Shown: in pieces, positions 49,221-61,284 of the stretch
Layout of the letters: every line of letters begins with the position of its first letter
Numbering within the stretch: position 1 is the first letter of the stretch
Made by a program: the position numbers and the translations under genes
The notes under the pieces: model-generated
What the model was told of the DNA's origin: nothing
Database searches by the model: none
The model's input: only the letters and a program-made list of their open reading frames with translations
Assembly: GCA_005656395.1 (NCBI GenBank)
Contig: SRSI01000074.1
Location: forward strand, 868,001 to 932,000
Length of the DNA: 64,000 bases
Reading direction: 5' to 3'
Source of the DNA: Strongyloides papillosus
Taxonomy: Eukaryota; Nematoda; Chromadorea; Rhabditida; Strongyloididae

Positions 49221-49616
49221 TTACTTTCCTTGAGCATATTGAGTTTGTCCAGCAGCAGATGATTGAGCATATCCACCTTGAGCAGCGGCGAAACCTTCTT
49301 GAGCAACAGCAGATGGTTGAGCATATCCTCCTTGAGCACCAGCGAATCCTTGGACTGGTCCTGCTTGGGCATAACCTCCTTGAGCACCAGAGAATCCTTG
49401 GACTGGTCCTGCTTGGGCATAACCTCCTTGAGCACCAGAGAATCCTTGGACTGGTGGTGGTTGAGCATAACCAACTGGTGCTGGTGGTGGTGGTGGAGCT
49501 CCACAACCACAGGCTGGTTTTGGTGGTGGGCATCCACAACCTCCTTGTGATCCAAAGAAGAAAGCAGATGATGATCCAAGGATGGCTAAAAGTGAGGCAG
49601 CAGTGAAGAATTTCAT
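49221..49616 (-). CDS. Small secreted Gly/Ala/Gln/Pro repeat protein
   Basis: A 131-residue protein with a signal peptide (MKFFTAASLLAILGSSSA). The mature part starts FFFGSQGGCGCPPPKPACGC, with four closely spaced Cys in CGC/CGC pairs and Pro runs. Then a tandem repeat of about 16 residues, (A)GPVQGFSGAQGGYAQ, occurs three times, followed by degenerate copies ending QYAQGK. Tyr-rich QGGYAQ repeats suit a structural, cross-linkable secreted or cuticle-associated material, but no named family is recognised. Codons are far richer in G/C than in neighbouring genes, suggesting very high expression. The AA/GC content makes open frames on the other strand and frames (49190-49606), which are shadows. 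Single exon. Confidence 0.9.
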   Translation of the reverse strand: MKFFTAASLLAILGSSSAFFFGSQGGCGCPPPKPACGCGAPPPPPAPVGYAQPPPVQGFSGAQGGYAQAGPVQGFSGAQGGYAQAGPVQGFAGAQGGYAQPSAVAQEGFAAAQGGYAQSSAAGQTQYAQGK

Positions 49617-50116
49617 TTTAGAAGTAGTATACTATTTTTTAGTAGTAATATAATAATTTTATTAAAAGATTTTCCTTAAATACATCATCTGAAGGCTAAA
49701 TTTTAAGGATGTAACTTATAATAACCTGTTTCTTTTCCATAAAATTTTGTTTTCAATTGACAGCGACTTTGTCTTATCTTTATTACAAAGACATAATCTT
49801 AAAATCTTTGAATATGTTGTACTTCTAAATATCTTGTTTTTATAAAGGTATATATGTTTCCTTTTATTGATATAAACTATAAAATGAATAAAATCTCAGA
49901 TAAATATCAATAAAAGGATAGTATGATAAATGTGTTCTTATTTCTTACAGCATCTTTAGTAAATCTATGTCATATAATAGGTATTAAGAATTAAAATAGT
50001 TTTAGTTTCAACATTCAACTAATATTTTTGGTTAAAATAAGTATTTAATATTTAAATATTATATAATAAAACGGCATGTAACATAAATTGAAGAAATCTT
50101 TAAACATAAAAGCAAA
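49617..50116. other. Upstream of the small secreted-protein gene, 3' side of the cyclase gene
   Basis: Should include the promoter of the strongly expressed repeat-protein gene. At 49923-49980 (+) a 58-base frame reads like a signal peptide (MINVFLFLTASLVNLCHIIG) and ends at a GT donor, but no second exon follows, so it is not called. Confidence 0.5.
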
Positions 50117-53100
50117 TTAATCTATATGATTTATATTATTATTATATCCATCAATCATTCCTACTAACCAAAATGTTTCCATTACACCTTTCCCTTTTAT
50201 AATAATTTCACCTCTAGATTCTACTATGAATCCACCTAGTTCTTTTAATAATTGACAGCATGATTCAGTTATGTGTATTCTTCCACTTTTTCCATTACTT
50301 TCCATTCTAGAAGCTATATTTATTGTATCACCAAATAAACAATATCTGGGCATTGTTAAGCCAACAACTCCAGCAACACATGGTCCTGTATTACATCCAA
50401 TTCTTATTTTAATATTTTCATTTGGAAGATGTGGTATCGAGAAATTGTTACATAGTTTCATAAATTCTAGACTTAATATTGCAATCTCACGGCCGTGTAA
50501 ATTACCATTCCTTTCTGGAAGACCAGATACACATAAATAACCATCACCGATAGTTTCAACTTTATAAATATCTAATTTTTCAATGATACTATCAAACTGA
50601 CTATATAGTTCATTGATTAAGTTTACAACTTGAAAAGCTGAACATTTTGCTGATAGTTGTGTAAATTTTACAATATCTGAAAAAAACACTGTTACAGATG
50701 CAAAACTTTCTGGTTCAACAGTTTTTCCTATTTTTAAACATTCTACAACTTTTTTTGGTAACATTCTTCTTAATAGTATATCAATTTTTTTTTGCTCCTC
50801 GACTAATTCGTAACTTCGATAATCAATTTCTTTTTTTAATGTTGATGAGTGCTGTTCTAATAATTGAAATACATGATCCATCAAATTTTTTGATTCATTT
50901 TTGATTATTCCTGTAAAAAGCTTAGATATTTTGTGAACTGTAGGTCTATTATTAATATTTTCACTAGTACAATCTTTTATTACTGTTATTATAAATGAAT
51001 CAATATCTAAGCCTGCGAAAATATTTAAATCAAATGTTGGTCTATTAATACCACCTTTACAAATAAGGTATATCAATTCTTCTAAACTTTCTTTTCTATT
51101 ATCAAAATCCCATGGTTTTTTTCTTGTTATTATTTCACTTATAATTATACCCAAACTATAAATATCTCCTTTCTGTGAAGTAACATATTCACTATTTTTT
51201 AGATGTTCCGGAGCAATCCATAATTTATTCATTAAATTTATTTGTTTATTTCTACGAAGTTCTTTAAAATCAAAATTTGACAGTTTTAATTGCCAATGTT
51301 CACTGATTAAACAATTTTTTGATGTTAGTGTACCATGAAATTCTAAGGGACTGTTATGAAGAAATAATAAACCATTAATTAAATCTTTTATCAAACTCAT
51401 ACAAAAAAAAGTATCAAACATTTTAAAATCTGTTTGTAAAAATTCCTAAAAAAATGTATGCACAAATAAAATAAATAAAAAAAATTTTTCAACTAACAAA
51501 TAGGTTTCCTCTTTTGCAATAACTCCATACAGATAAAAGTTCAGGACCATCTACACAAAAACCAAAATATTTATTTAATCCAGTATAATTAAAATTTAAT
51601 ATGCAATTTAATTCCATTTGAATATCTTTTGTTATCGGTAGTCTTAGATTATGTTTTTCTCCAACAACAACTCTATTCATATAAACATATAAAGAAAATT
51701 TTGAATTGTCAAAATTTTTATTTAAAATGTTAGATGAAGCTAGATTTGTATTATTTTGACTACCAAATACTTCTAATTTACTATTATTTTTGGATAGTTC
51801 AACATAATTTACCATCCATTTATTTAATTCAGCTTCTTTATTAATATTTACTTTTCGTATTATATAAAAAACTACTACAAATATTGATATTATAAATAAT
51901 CCAATTGTAATTGATATAATTATTACAAGCGTTTTGTATTCTTCAAAAATATTTTCTGGACATAGATTATTTGTATAGCCACATTTTGGAACATTTAAAG
52001 GAATCTGTTTCCCCCAATTTTGAAAAATAGTTGTTGCTGGATCATCAATAAATGAGTTGACAGTAAATTTGTTATATTCATAGAATGTAAAGTTCATATA
52101 CATTTTTTCGTTTCCCAGTTTATCAAAACCATACAAGATATAAATTGGCATTCTTAAACATCTTTTGGTATACTTCATTATTCCAGTCATACCTGTATAA
52201 TCTCCCTTACAATATTGTTTATAAAGTGAAGCATTATTAATTGCACTTTTACCATAAATTGGTAATGTTTTATTTAAAATTGAAGCCCATAATAATATAG
52301 CGTCATAAAGGTAGGAGGAATATGCAGCAGGTCTTGTGTACAATTCATTATAGCATTCTTTACAATAAAAAGGCCAATCTTTAATCCTTTTTAGTATCTG
52401 ATTACTATACTCTGGATTAGAAATATCAAAATGTGGTAAATCAACAAATAAAGTTCTTTTGGCAACTTCATATGCTTCACTGTCACGTTTATCATCTGCT
52501 TGTAAAAAATTTTGGTAAATTTTATATCGAATACCATTTTCATCGTTTTCATTAGTATAAACACCAAGATTTTTAACATCCATAATAATTAAAACATATT
52601 CATCTGTATTCATTCCATTATCGTACATTGCCAACATTAATTTTCTTTTCCATAAATCATTATCAAAACAACTTACAATAATTCTTGTTCTATTTTTAAT
52701 AGAAGTTAGAAAAAAATTATAGTCATAATTACTATAAGGTTTTGAAATTTCATGAGCAAAAACAAGGTTACCATCAAAAACAACAACATTAAGTACATTT
52801 TGAAAATCTCTTTTTAAAAATCTACAACGATTATAAACATCAGTTGCATAAACAAAAGCAAAATCTTTCCACTTAAACATTTTTAAAAGATTCAATGTTG
52901 CATAGGATATTGTTGGGAAAATATAGTTAAGAGGAAATAAACTCGTAAAACGAAGTGAATTTAGAATATTTGCCGTTGAAGCTGTCCCCCAAATAAATGA
53001 CGGAATGCTAAAATACTTTGATACTAATGTTGATCTCAAAGATGATTCAACACAAGTTGGTCCAAATAAAACAGATACTTTATTTGATCTAATTAAAGAT

Positions 53101-53357
53101 AATGTTTTTCCTGCTGATTTAAAACCAATACATTCATCAAATTCAACAAAACAATTAAATTTAAATCCATCAAGCAAATGTTCTCTATTTATAGTTTCAA
53201 GTGCCAAAGAAACAACTCCTCCAGACAGATTAAAGCCTGTTTGTTTCAATAAGATTTGAGAATATTTTGAAAATAAAAATCCAATATTAATATTGGTATC
53301 ATTAGAAGAAATATTTATAAAAAATATAGTTATTATGATTAGAAGGAAAATTTTCAT
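50117..53357 (-). CDS. gcy: Receptor-type guanylate cyclase
   Basis: Receptor guanylate cyclases turn outside signals into cGMP; worms use many in chemosensory neurons. Two exons (53357-51498; 51445-50117, 52-base phase-0 intron with donor GTTAGT) give 1062 residues. Domains: signal peptide MKIFLLIIITIFFINIS; extracellular ligand-binding fold (about 20-470, LFGPTCVESS..., several Cys); transmembrane helix about 480-503; kinase-like domain, where GTLTSKNCL and LSNFDF replace the HRD and DFG motifs, so it is a pseudokinase; a coiled-coil linker (LVEEQKKIDILLRRMLPKKV); and the cyclase domain with metal Asp in FFSDIVKFTQL, the guanine-reading Glu in KVETIGDGYLCVSG and Cys in RYCLFGDTINIASRMES. 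These fit GTP, not ATP. The start at 53357 is preferred to 53411 because it leads straight into the signal peptide. Ligand unknown. Confidence 0.93.
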
Positions 53358-53854
53358 ATTCGTCAGCCTTTTAGCAATGATAAAATTAAAGATATTACAA
53401 TTAGATGTCAATTTATATACTTAATTTCAAAAAATGACTTCATGGTTTTTTAATCATTATGGCTTCATAAAACTATCTTTTTCGTATTTTATTTAATTAA
53501 TCCAAGAGTTTTTTTAAAAAAATAGAAAACTCATAAATTTTATCCGATACAAATACTCTTTACGTCAATGTACTTTTAATCATAATATTTTTTGTTTTTT
53601 TAATGTAATAATTTTATAGTTCTTTTTTATTTTTTATAATATTGTTGGAAAACCAATTATTTTCAGTTATGTAAAATAAGTTACTTGTTATGTCATAAAT
53701 TTTTCATAATTTTACGGAAATAATCAAGATTAATTTTTTAGTAAGGGTTTTTTTATTTTGGTGTTTACAATAATGAATTTTTGAAAACTTTTTCTTTAAA
53801 TAAAATGCACAATTTACGATTAAAATTAAAAACTCATAAATATAGAAACATATA
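53358..53854. other. Upstream region of the guanylate cyclase gene
   Basis: Promoter side of the minus-strand cyclase gene, ending at the second transposon copy. AT-rich with homopolymers; no site recognised. Confidence 0.5.
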
Positions 53855-55013
53855 TAGCAAGGTGCAATGAGGACATTTTTTAAAAAACATTATTTCACCA
53901 AAAAAATATTGTTGAAAAATGTACCCTACTATATATGTCCGTAACTTTTTAATAGATAAATATAATAGTAAACAGATATCATATTCGTAATTAGCATAAA
54001 AACTGCAATCTAATGATATAAAAAAGTTTTGAAAATGTTAAAAAAAATCTTTGGCACTTCATTAACAAATTAATATTTTTCTTAGAAAAACAGATATCAA
54101 AAATCAGCTTGATTAGATTAAAGAACCAAGTCTCGGCTACAAAGTGAGCCATCAACCTGTCTTCGTAGGTAGTCTGGGGGCTTCAATAAATACTATTTTC
54201 TGTCGATTTTTAAAAATGCCGAAAATAAAAAAATAATTTTTAAAGTTTAATAACTCGATTTTAAACGCGATATCAAAAATCTGGTAGATCAGATTTAAGA
54301 TTCAAGTCTTGGCTACAAAATGAGCCATCAACCGTGTTCACAGCTATTCTGAGGGCTTCAATAAAAATTACTTTTTGTCCACAATTTAGTATGCCAAAAA
54401 TTTAAAATTAATTTTAAACTTTAATAATTCGACTTTCAAACAAGATATTGAAAAACGGCTATATCAGATTAAATATTCGTGGCCGGACTATAAAATGAGA
54501 CACTAACCACCTCCGTAGGTGGTCTGGGGGCTTCAATAAATATTATTTTCTGTCATGGGTCAAATTTGGCAATTTTTTAAAAGATTTGTACTATTTTTGC
54601 TAGCATTTTGTTTTAAAGCATTATTTAAGAATTTTTTATTAAAATATGCAATTAAAAATTCTATTATTAATTAAAAATTCGTACTATTTTTACAAAAATT
54701 TTTTTAAAAGCATTATTTTAAAATTTTTCTTTGAAACAAGCAATTAATAAGTTTATTATTAGTTAAAAATTTATAATTAATGCTTTTACATCCGTTTAAA
54801 TCTCTATTTATTAAGATCTACCAAGGGTAAACAAAATTAACTTTTGAGCCTAAAACGAAATTTTGTTTACTTCCTTTTAGGGGTACTTGCACTTAACATT
54901 TTAGGGTTATTATTTCAAAAATAGAATCAGCATGTTTGATTCTATATGTGTACAAATTTTCAGGACGGTAGGGGCAGTTTGAAATTTTGATCAATTTTTA
55001 TTGCACCTTGCTA
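53855..55013. mobile_element. Second, inverted copy of the satellite-bearing transposon
   Basis: Starts TAGCAAGGTGCAATGAGGAC and ends ATTGCACCTTGCTA; its left end matches the reverse complement of the right end of the copy at 4680-6367, so it lies in the opposite orientation. It has only three of the internal repeats, with CTTC landmarks at 54181, 54356 and 54531 (175-base period), against six in the first copy. The flanking octamers AACATATA and TTCATATT share only CATAT in register, so the target duplication has decayed. No transposase. Confidence 0.88.
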
Positions 55014-55243
55014 TTCATATTTTTATCTTAATTTTAATGGGCTGAAACAGGGGTACCGAAATTCAAGATTTCGAGTAGTTCAAAAGATGTATCTCAAGAA
55101 CGGGACTTAGCATGACACTGATATTGCATATTTAGATTTACTATTATGACACATTAATATTTTAATTAAAATTTTATTTGAAATTAAAAATTAGTTTTCG
55201 ATACACAGCTCTCCTCTATATATATGGAGGATGATAAATATAT

Positions 55244-56231
55244 TTATATGTAAAATCGTGAACTTTTTTTTGGAAGTTTAAAGTTAAAAATTTTAAAATC
55301 ATAGTAATAGATCCTTATCAATTTGTCCATTAGTTTTACATTTTCCAACAACTCTTTTTTTATTATTTTTCTACTTTTAGTATGAAATGTTGTATGGCCT
55401 GTGTATTTTTTCATTCCTTCTTTTTCTATAAAACTAGCTTCTCTTGAAGAAACTCCCTGAGATACAAGATATTCTGAAAAATTTTTATAAAATTTTATTA
55501 CACTTTTTTTATTTTCAGGATTTATTTTGAATACTTTGTACATATCATGGTAATTATTTAATTGACAATACCTGAAAATAACTATATAGAAAAAAGTATT
55601 ATGCATACCATGATTGAGGATAAAAATGACGATCTACATAAGTTGCTTTATATACTTTTTTTGGATTATTAACCTGTTTTAAAAGTCTTTTGTATAGAGT
55701 ATTTATAAAACAAGACAAGTCCTCAAAACATCCATAGCATCTTCCTTTACTTTCAGTATATCTTAGAACACATTTATCAGTAAAAGCCGAAATAAATCTT
55801 TCTATTGGATTTCTTACAATAACAATACTTTTGTATTCAGTTAAGAAATTGTCTATATTACCATCACTAAATCTTATGGCTTCTTTTTTAAGTGAGTCAA
55901 TTTTATTACGACTTTTACAAACAGATCTAATCCAAAAATCCGATACTAATTGATGTTTTTCTTTTTGTAATTTTGGGTGATCTAAATAACAGGAAATTGC
56001 TTTTAATACAGTCGATAAATTTTTTTGTATTGTACAAAAATTTAATTTATATCTTGAGTTAATCCTGTAGTAAGTAGTAACATTTTGAAAGCCCTCAACA
56101 CATTTTTTGCCATTTGACGAATTTTCACAATTAATTGAATATCTTTTCATAGCTTTGTTAATTGAATTAGTAGGGAAAACATTAAGTAGTAAATATAAAA
56201 TTAATGTTAATTTAGAAATTTTATTTTTCAT
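55244..56231 (-). CDS. Golgi sulfotransferase-like protein, paralogue 2
   Basis: Second member of the family seen at 35494-36430, on the same strand. Exons 56231-55609 and 55571-55244, with a 37-base intron at the same place in the protein (after FYPQS/FYPQT), give 316 residues. Signal or anchor: KLTLILYLLLNVF. PAPS loops: KLNFCTIQKNLSTVL (5'-phosphosulfate) and VIVRNPIERFISAF (3'-phosphate). A Cys cluster (CVLRY, CYGCFEDLSCF) follows, with spacing similar to paralogue 1. The C-terminal exon has a longer middle part (SQGVSSREASF) and ends IYYYDFKIFNFKLP, matching paralogue 1's IYYSDFKEFGFQIP. Overall identity is low, so the split is old or evolution fast. The transposon copy lies about 230 bases from its stop. 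Confidence 0.87.
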
Positions 56232-58544
56232 TTTTCAAAAAAACAAACAATCAAATTTTCTTATTATTGGTTTTCTATAATTATATTTTTTCATTAGTTT
56301 TCTATTACTTTAAAGGAAAAAACTTGATTTATAATATTCATAGCATAATTACTATATATTCTCAAACATTTATTCTCTTATCTCTAATAATTATCTATAA
56401 TAAATTCAAGAAAATATTATAGATAAGAGATAATATTGAATACATTTAAAAAACTACTTAACTATCTAAAATTGCATCCAATTTTTCAAGTATTTTTAAA
56501 AATTTAATTAATGGAAAAACAATTTTCAGCTATTAGAAATTAATTTTTTTGGCAATAAAACTATGATTGTATTAGTAATTAGTTCATAGTTATATACAAT
56601 ATTAATATATAACACTATCATTTTCTATAAAGAAAAAAATAAGAAATTTTTTAAGAGACTAATATTATATGATTTATAAAGTAATATCGACAAAAAAACG
56701 ATGTTGGCAAAACTTAGAAATTACAGCTAAAATATCAATTTGAATACAAAGTTAGATATAATTTAATTTTGTTTCTTTTGAAGATTATTTTTACTTTTAT
56801 CTGTGAGCCTAAAGGAGTTAGAATTTTAGGATAAAAAAGGTGTGAAAAATTTTGAAATGATCATTTTAGTTTTTAGCGATTCTAAGATGGCGATTTCTTT
56901 ATATTAGTTCAAATTTGATTTTTATTTTTAGATGGTTAATAAATACTACATTGCTAATATTTTTAACAAATATTAACTATATGATTGTAAATTTTTTTTT
57001 AATTGTAATTTATAACTTTATATATAGATGGCCACGATTTGAAATTTTAAGCTTTAAAATTCTGTTTCTTTTTTATTTCTAATAATGTATTTTAAAGGAA
57101 AATATATGCCAGTTAAAAAGTTATATAAAACTGTTGATAATTTCTATTATAAAATTAATTAAAGGAAATATATTTATCTAATTGTCAAATCATTTACACA
57201 AAACCATCAATTATATTTTATATTTTAATAAAAATTTCATTCTCAAAAAATCGTATAACCTTTAATTAACTATTAGAATTAGTTAATCTTTAAAGATCAA
57301 TAAAAAAAAAGTGAAAATTAATTTCCACGTAAAATATAGTCCTGAGAATGAAAATCTTTGTGTAAGAGTTAGTTATCTAAACATTTTTTGAATACAGATA
57401 TTACTTTAACCATTTCGTAATCTAGTTATTGTTTTATAATTTGTTAATAAAAAATGTTCTTAGTAATTTTTGTATTTCATAATTATATATAAGAATATAT
57501 GTTTCAATATTTTGCAAAAGTACTAGTTATAAATATACCAATTAAAACGTAAAAAAAATCACTGGAATTTGATGACCTTGTGCCACGTCAAACAGCATGT
57601 TTGACGCAAAAAAAGAAATAACTATCATATATATATAAAGTCTTTATTGTATTTTTCAGTTTCTTATAAAGTTTTAAATAACTCATCTTTATCTTATTAG
57701 GTGTTTTTAACACCACACCTTGAAATAATTTTTATACCACAACTCTTTCACTTAAGATTTGATAATTTTTAATCATGTGAATATTTCTGTTCTAGTGATT
57801 AATATGATTCTTGATATCTACAAAAATGATATATATTTGTTTCCAATCAAATTTTTTATGATGTAATTTTTATCGACCAAATAAAATCATCCAAAAAGAT
57901 TTCTAATACTTTAAAAGGATTGTAATTATTTACAAAATGGTATTTATACTGTTTACTGAATTTTCTGCTTTTCATAGATTGAGGTTTGAAAAAATTTCTA
58001 AACATCTATTTTAAGTTATATGTCAAGATACTTTAAATTTGTTTTATTATTTCTATTCAATAGGAAATTTTTTTCTCAATTTATGTACACTTTTAAATGA
58101 AGTTGCACTTTATCAATAAAGAACTAATTTGAGATCTAGCAAACTAATTAATTAATTGGCACTATTTTTTTAATTAACAAAACATGGCAAACTAAAAGTT
58201 TCATAACTTAAAAATTAAAATGCTATCATTGGAATTTATGAATCAACTTAAATTTTGGATGAATTGTATTTGTGTTTTGTTGAAAACAACTGATTACTTG
58301 ATTTCATTAGTTACATTAGCTTGATATTGATCACATATAAAAATTTTTTCTATAATACTTCCGAAGTACAAATCTGTTAAAGTACATTAATACTTTTAAT
58401 TTCAATCATTAGAAATTGTATAAATCCACAGCTAACATAACATTTTTTTGTTAAACTTTAATTAAATAACATTTTTATATAAACAATATACACACTTAAA
58501 TATAAAATCCATAAATTGAAAAATTTTATTTTTCAATTAAAGTT
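56232..58544. other. Long AT-rich intergenic region
   Basis: Contains the upstream regions of the sulfotransferase (-) and of the mucin-like gene (+). A short perfect palindrome at 57586-57606 is listed separately. No coding frame or RNA gene is supported. Confidence 0.5.
57586..57606. other. Perfect short palindrome
   Basis: CGTCAAACA, three bases, TGTTTGACG: a 9-bp stem with a three-base centre, GC-richer than everything within several hundred bases. It could be a dimeric factor site or a small hairpin. About 940 bases upstream of the mucin-like gene. Confidence 0.4.
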
Positions 58545-59465
58545 ATGGTTTTTATAAATTTTAAATATTTAATCATATTTATGAACATCTTTCAAACTAT
58601 ATATCTTTATTATCTAGAAAATTCTCGTCATGATAATACAAATTCACTAAATTTTAATTTCCCACAGTATATTGATGACAGCAATGCTATAAAAAGATCC
58701 TTATCATCAAAAGTAAAAACTGAAAATGATTCTAAAGAGGAAAAAAGAAAAAACGATGATGAGGTATCAATAAAATTACATTGTTTAAGACAAAAAACTA
58801 GAAGACCACCAACCAGGAGACCGACAATGAGGCCTATTAGAAGACCCCTACCATTGGTTCGTAGAACAACAAGGAGGCCTCCTCCACCGAGAACACCAAT
58901 TAGACGTACTACACGAAAAATGACAACAAGGCGAACTATAACTTCCAAAAGAAATAACCCACAAAGAACTCAAAAACCAATTGTTCATCGACCAAAAACT
59001 GCTCCACCAGTAATTATTCGACCAAAAACAGCCCCAACAAGGCCGCCAACAACAACTACACGAAGGACTCAATCAACAACAACTACACGAACGACCCAAT
59101 CAACAACAACTACACGAAGGACTCAATCAACAACGACTACACAAACAACTCAGTCAACAACGACTACACAAAGTTCTCAACCAACAACAACTACACAAGT
59201 AACTCAACCAACAACAACTACACAAAAGACCCAATCAACATCAACTACACAAATAACTCAACCAACAACAACTACACAAAAGACCCAATCAACATCAACT
59301 ACACAAGTAACTCAACCAACAACAACTTCTTTACAAGTAATACAACCAGTAACAACAGTTCTTCCACCAATTACTAAAAATAGTAATCGACGAACATCGA
59401 AACTTAAAAAAACATCAACGAAAAAATCACCTACAACAACGGGTGATGAATATGGAGAATATTAA
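58545..59465 (+). CDS. Secreted mucin-like protein with a basic region and Thr repeats
   Basis: Single exon, 306 residues, family not recognised. The N-terminus (LIIFMNIFQTIYLYYL) is a likely signal peptide. Residues 30-80 are charged. Residues 85-165 are very basic and proline-rich (RRPPTRRPTMRPIRRPLP, RTTRRPPPPRTPIRRTTRK). Residues 170-275 are about ten copies of an 8-10-residue repeat of the type TTTTQxTQS/P, an evident acceptor for mucin-type O-glycans. The C-terminus is Lys-rich and ends in GDEYGEY. There is one Cys in the mature chain. The design, a cation-rich block beside a glycan-rich block, is shared in part with the next gene (61285-62772). Probably lineage-specific. Confidence 0.82.
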   Translation: MVFINFKYLIIFMNIFQTIYLYYLENSRHDNTNSLNFNFPQYIDDSNAIKRSLSSKVKTENDSKEEKRKNDDEVSIKLHCLRQKTRRPPTRRPTMRPIRRPLPLVRRTTRRPPPPRTPIRRTTRKMTTRRTITSKRNNPQRTQKPIVHRPKTAPPVIIRPKTAPTRPPTTTTRRTQSTTTTRTTQSTTTTRRTQSTTTTQTTQSTTTTQSSQPTTTTQVTQPTTTTQKTQSTSTTQITQPTTTTQKTQSTSTTQVTQPTTTSLQVIQPVTTVLPPITKNSNRRTSKLKKTSTKKSPTTTGDEYGEY

Positions 59466-61284
59466 AGATAGTATTGATCTATATTCCCTCTCTAACAAAT
59501 GTATACTTGTGCGATATCTTTTATTTTTTTATAGTATATTATATCAGAAAATATTTTCTAAAAAAATATAGATAGTTATTAACTTTGATTTAAAAATCAA
59601 ATCATTATATTTTAATTTAGTTTATAGAATATTGATGGATTCATTAGTTTTAAAGACTTTCAAAATATTAATCAATAAATTCTTAATTTATAAATATGAT
59701 TTTTATTAATTATAGCAATAACATTATTACAGTTGATTGAAAATCTTTAATGATAGTTTGGTAGAAAAATTTTTACTTAATTCTCAACTCATCACATATA
59801 TTTCTTGAATTGTTAACTACTATTTTTGAAGCCGTAATATTGGAAATATGAAGGCAAAATCTTTTATAAGTCTACGTTTATTTTAATGTTTCAATAAACT
59901 TACATATACCATTTTTAGGACTGAATTATAAATGTATACTTTTATTTTATTAATAGATTCTTACTTAAAGATTCGCATATGATTCAAATATCTCATTGTG
60001 CTAAAAACACTAATAAACCTCGGTTTATATTTTACCACAAAAATATAGATAAATCTAATGTTAGAAAATTTATAAAGCCATCTGAAGAACATACCTTTGC
60101 TTGGTTTTGTTTAACATTTTAACTTATTTGAACCTGTAATTCTTTATAACTAACTACCAATACATTTTTGCTGATAACTTGGCCAGTGGTTAATCAATTT
60201 TGATAATATTAAGTTTCCCCCTGTATTCTGCAGTTAAACCTTTCAAATGAAATATTAACAAGCTCATTATCTTTGTGAAAAGTTAATTCTGGAACAAGAC
60301 TATTGAAAAAAGTAAATAAAATATAACATTTTTTTAAGAATAACTTGGCCAATTTTGGTTACAAATATCTAAAATGTATTTAGTTCCTATAATTACAAAA
60401 AAAAAACATCTTTTGATTGTTAATTCATAAAAATTGGTTAAGTTTGAAAAGAGTTATGATTAGTAAAAAATGAATTTTCTTATTTTTTTATTAGAGATTC
60501 ATGTTCGATTATTATTTTAATTATATCTCATTCTTCTTGTATAATTATTATATATAAAAATGAATAATTATTTAAAAAAATTACTACAGAATGGTTTGAC
60601 TCAATTTTAATGGTCAATAAAATCAAATAATTTTGCTTAAGTTTAATATATTTTTTGTTAGAAAGAAATCCAAATGAAATTACTAGAAATATTTGGTGAA
60701 TAAAATTGGATTAATGAAATAATTAATGTTATGATAATCATTTAATATTCTTAAATATTCAATTGCTCTTTTTTATATTCTTAATATAAATTTTTATTGA
60801 CTGATTATTAAATCACTTTTCATAGTTTCAAATTACTTTAATATATTATCTTGATAAACTAATTATAATTAAAAAAATAGTATTTATGAGAAAACTGCAT
60901 TATTTATTTTATTTTTGATTTAAAGAAATTTTAATATTATAAAAATTAACCCCCGCATATTTTTCCTATAAAAACTACAATTTTTTTTTAAAATTTAATA
61001 TTGACTAATACACATAGAAAATCAAACAATTTTAAAGTTTGATCTATACTCATATAAATTTTCATTACACCGATGTTTATACTATTTTTTAAATCTATTG
61101 GAAAAGAATGGCAAAGTGAAAAATTTATAAAATCCTAGTATAGTTACAGCTGTTTAAATGCCCTTAAAATGTCAGATCGATAATCAAAAATTACATTTCA
61201 ACATATCATTCAATAATATTTGTTGATTAAATATATAAAACAAAAATAAACCATGAATTATTATTAAAAATTTGAATCAAAATT
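59466..61284. other. Intergenic between the two secreted-protein genes, with a dispersed repeat
   Basis: AT-rich; holds copy B of the dispersed repeat (60171-60460). No gene or RNA recognised. Confidence 0.5.
60171..60460 (+). repeat. Dispersed repeat, copy B (partner at 15041-15323)
   Basis: Same orientation and block order as copy A, ending in the same exact 24-base segment (60437-60460). Between the shared blocks the two copies have many substitutions and small indels, so the insertion is old. Confidence 0.65.

Noticed and set aside
49190..49606. Several overlapping frames on both strands around the repeat protein
   Set aside because: All are shadows of the GC-rich 48-base repeat; only the minus frame with a signal peptide and biased codons is credible.
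49923..49980. Signal-peptide-like first exon
   Set aside because: Ends at a GT but nothing coding follows before the next gene on the other strand.
56390..56440. Imperfect inverted repeat of TATCT/AGATA blocks
   Set aside because: Low-complexity AT sequence; pairing of this quality is expected by chance.
58848..59072. Cys/Trp/Ser-rich minus frame opposite the mucin-like gene
   Set aside because: Antisense of Arg/Thr/Pro codons; no independent evidence.
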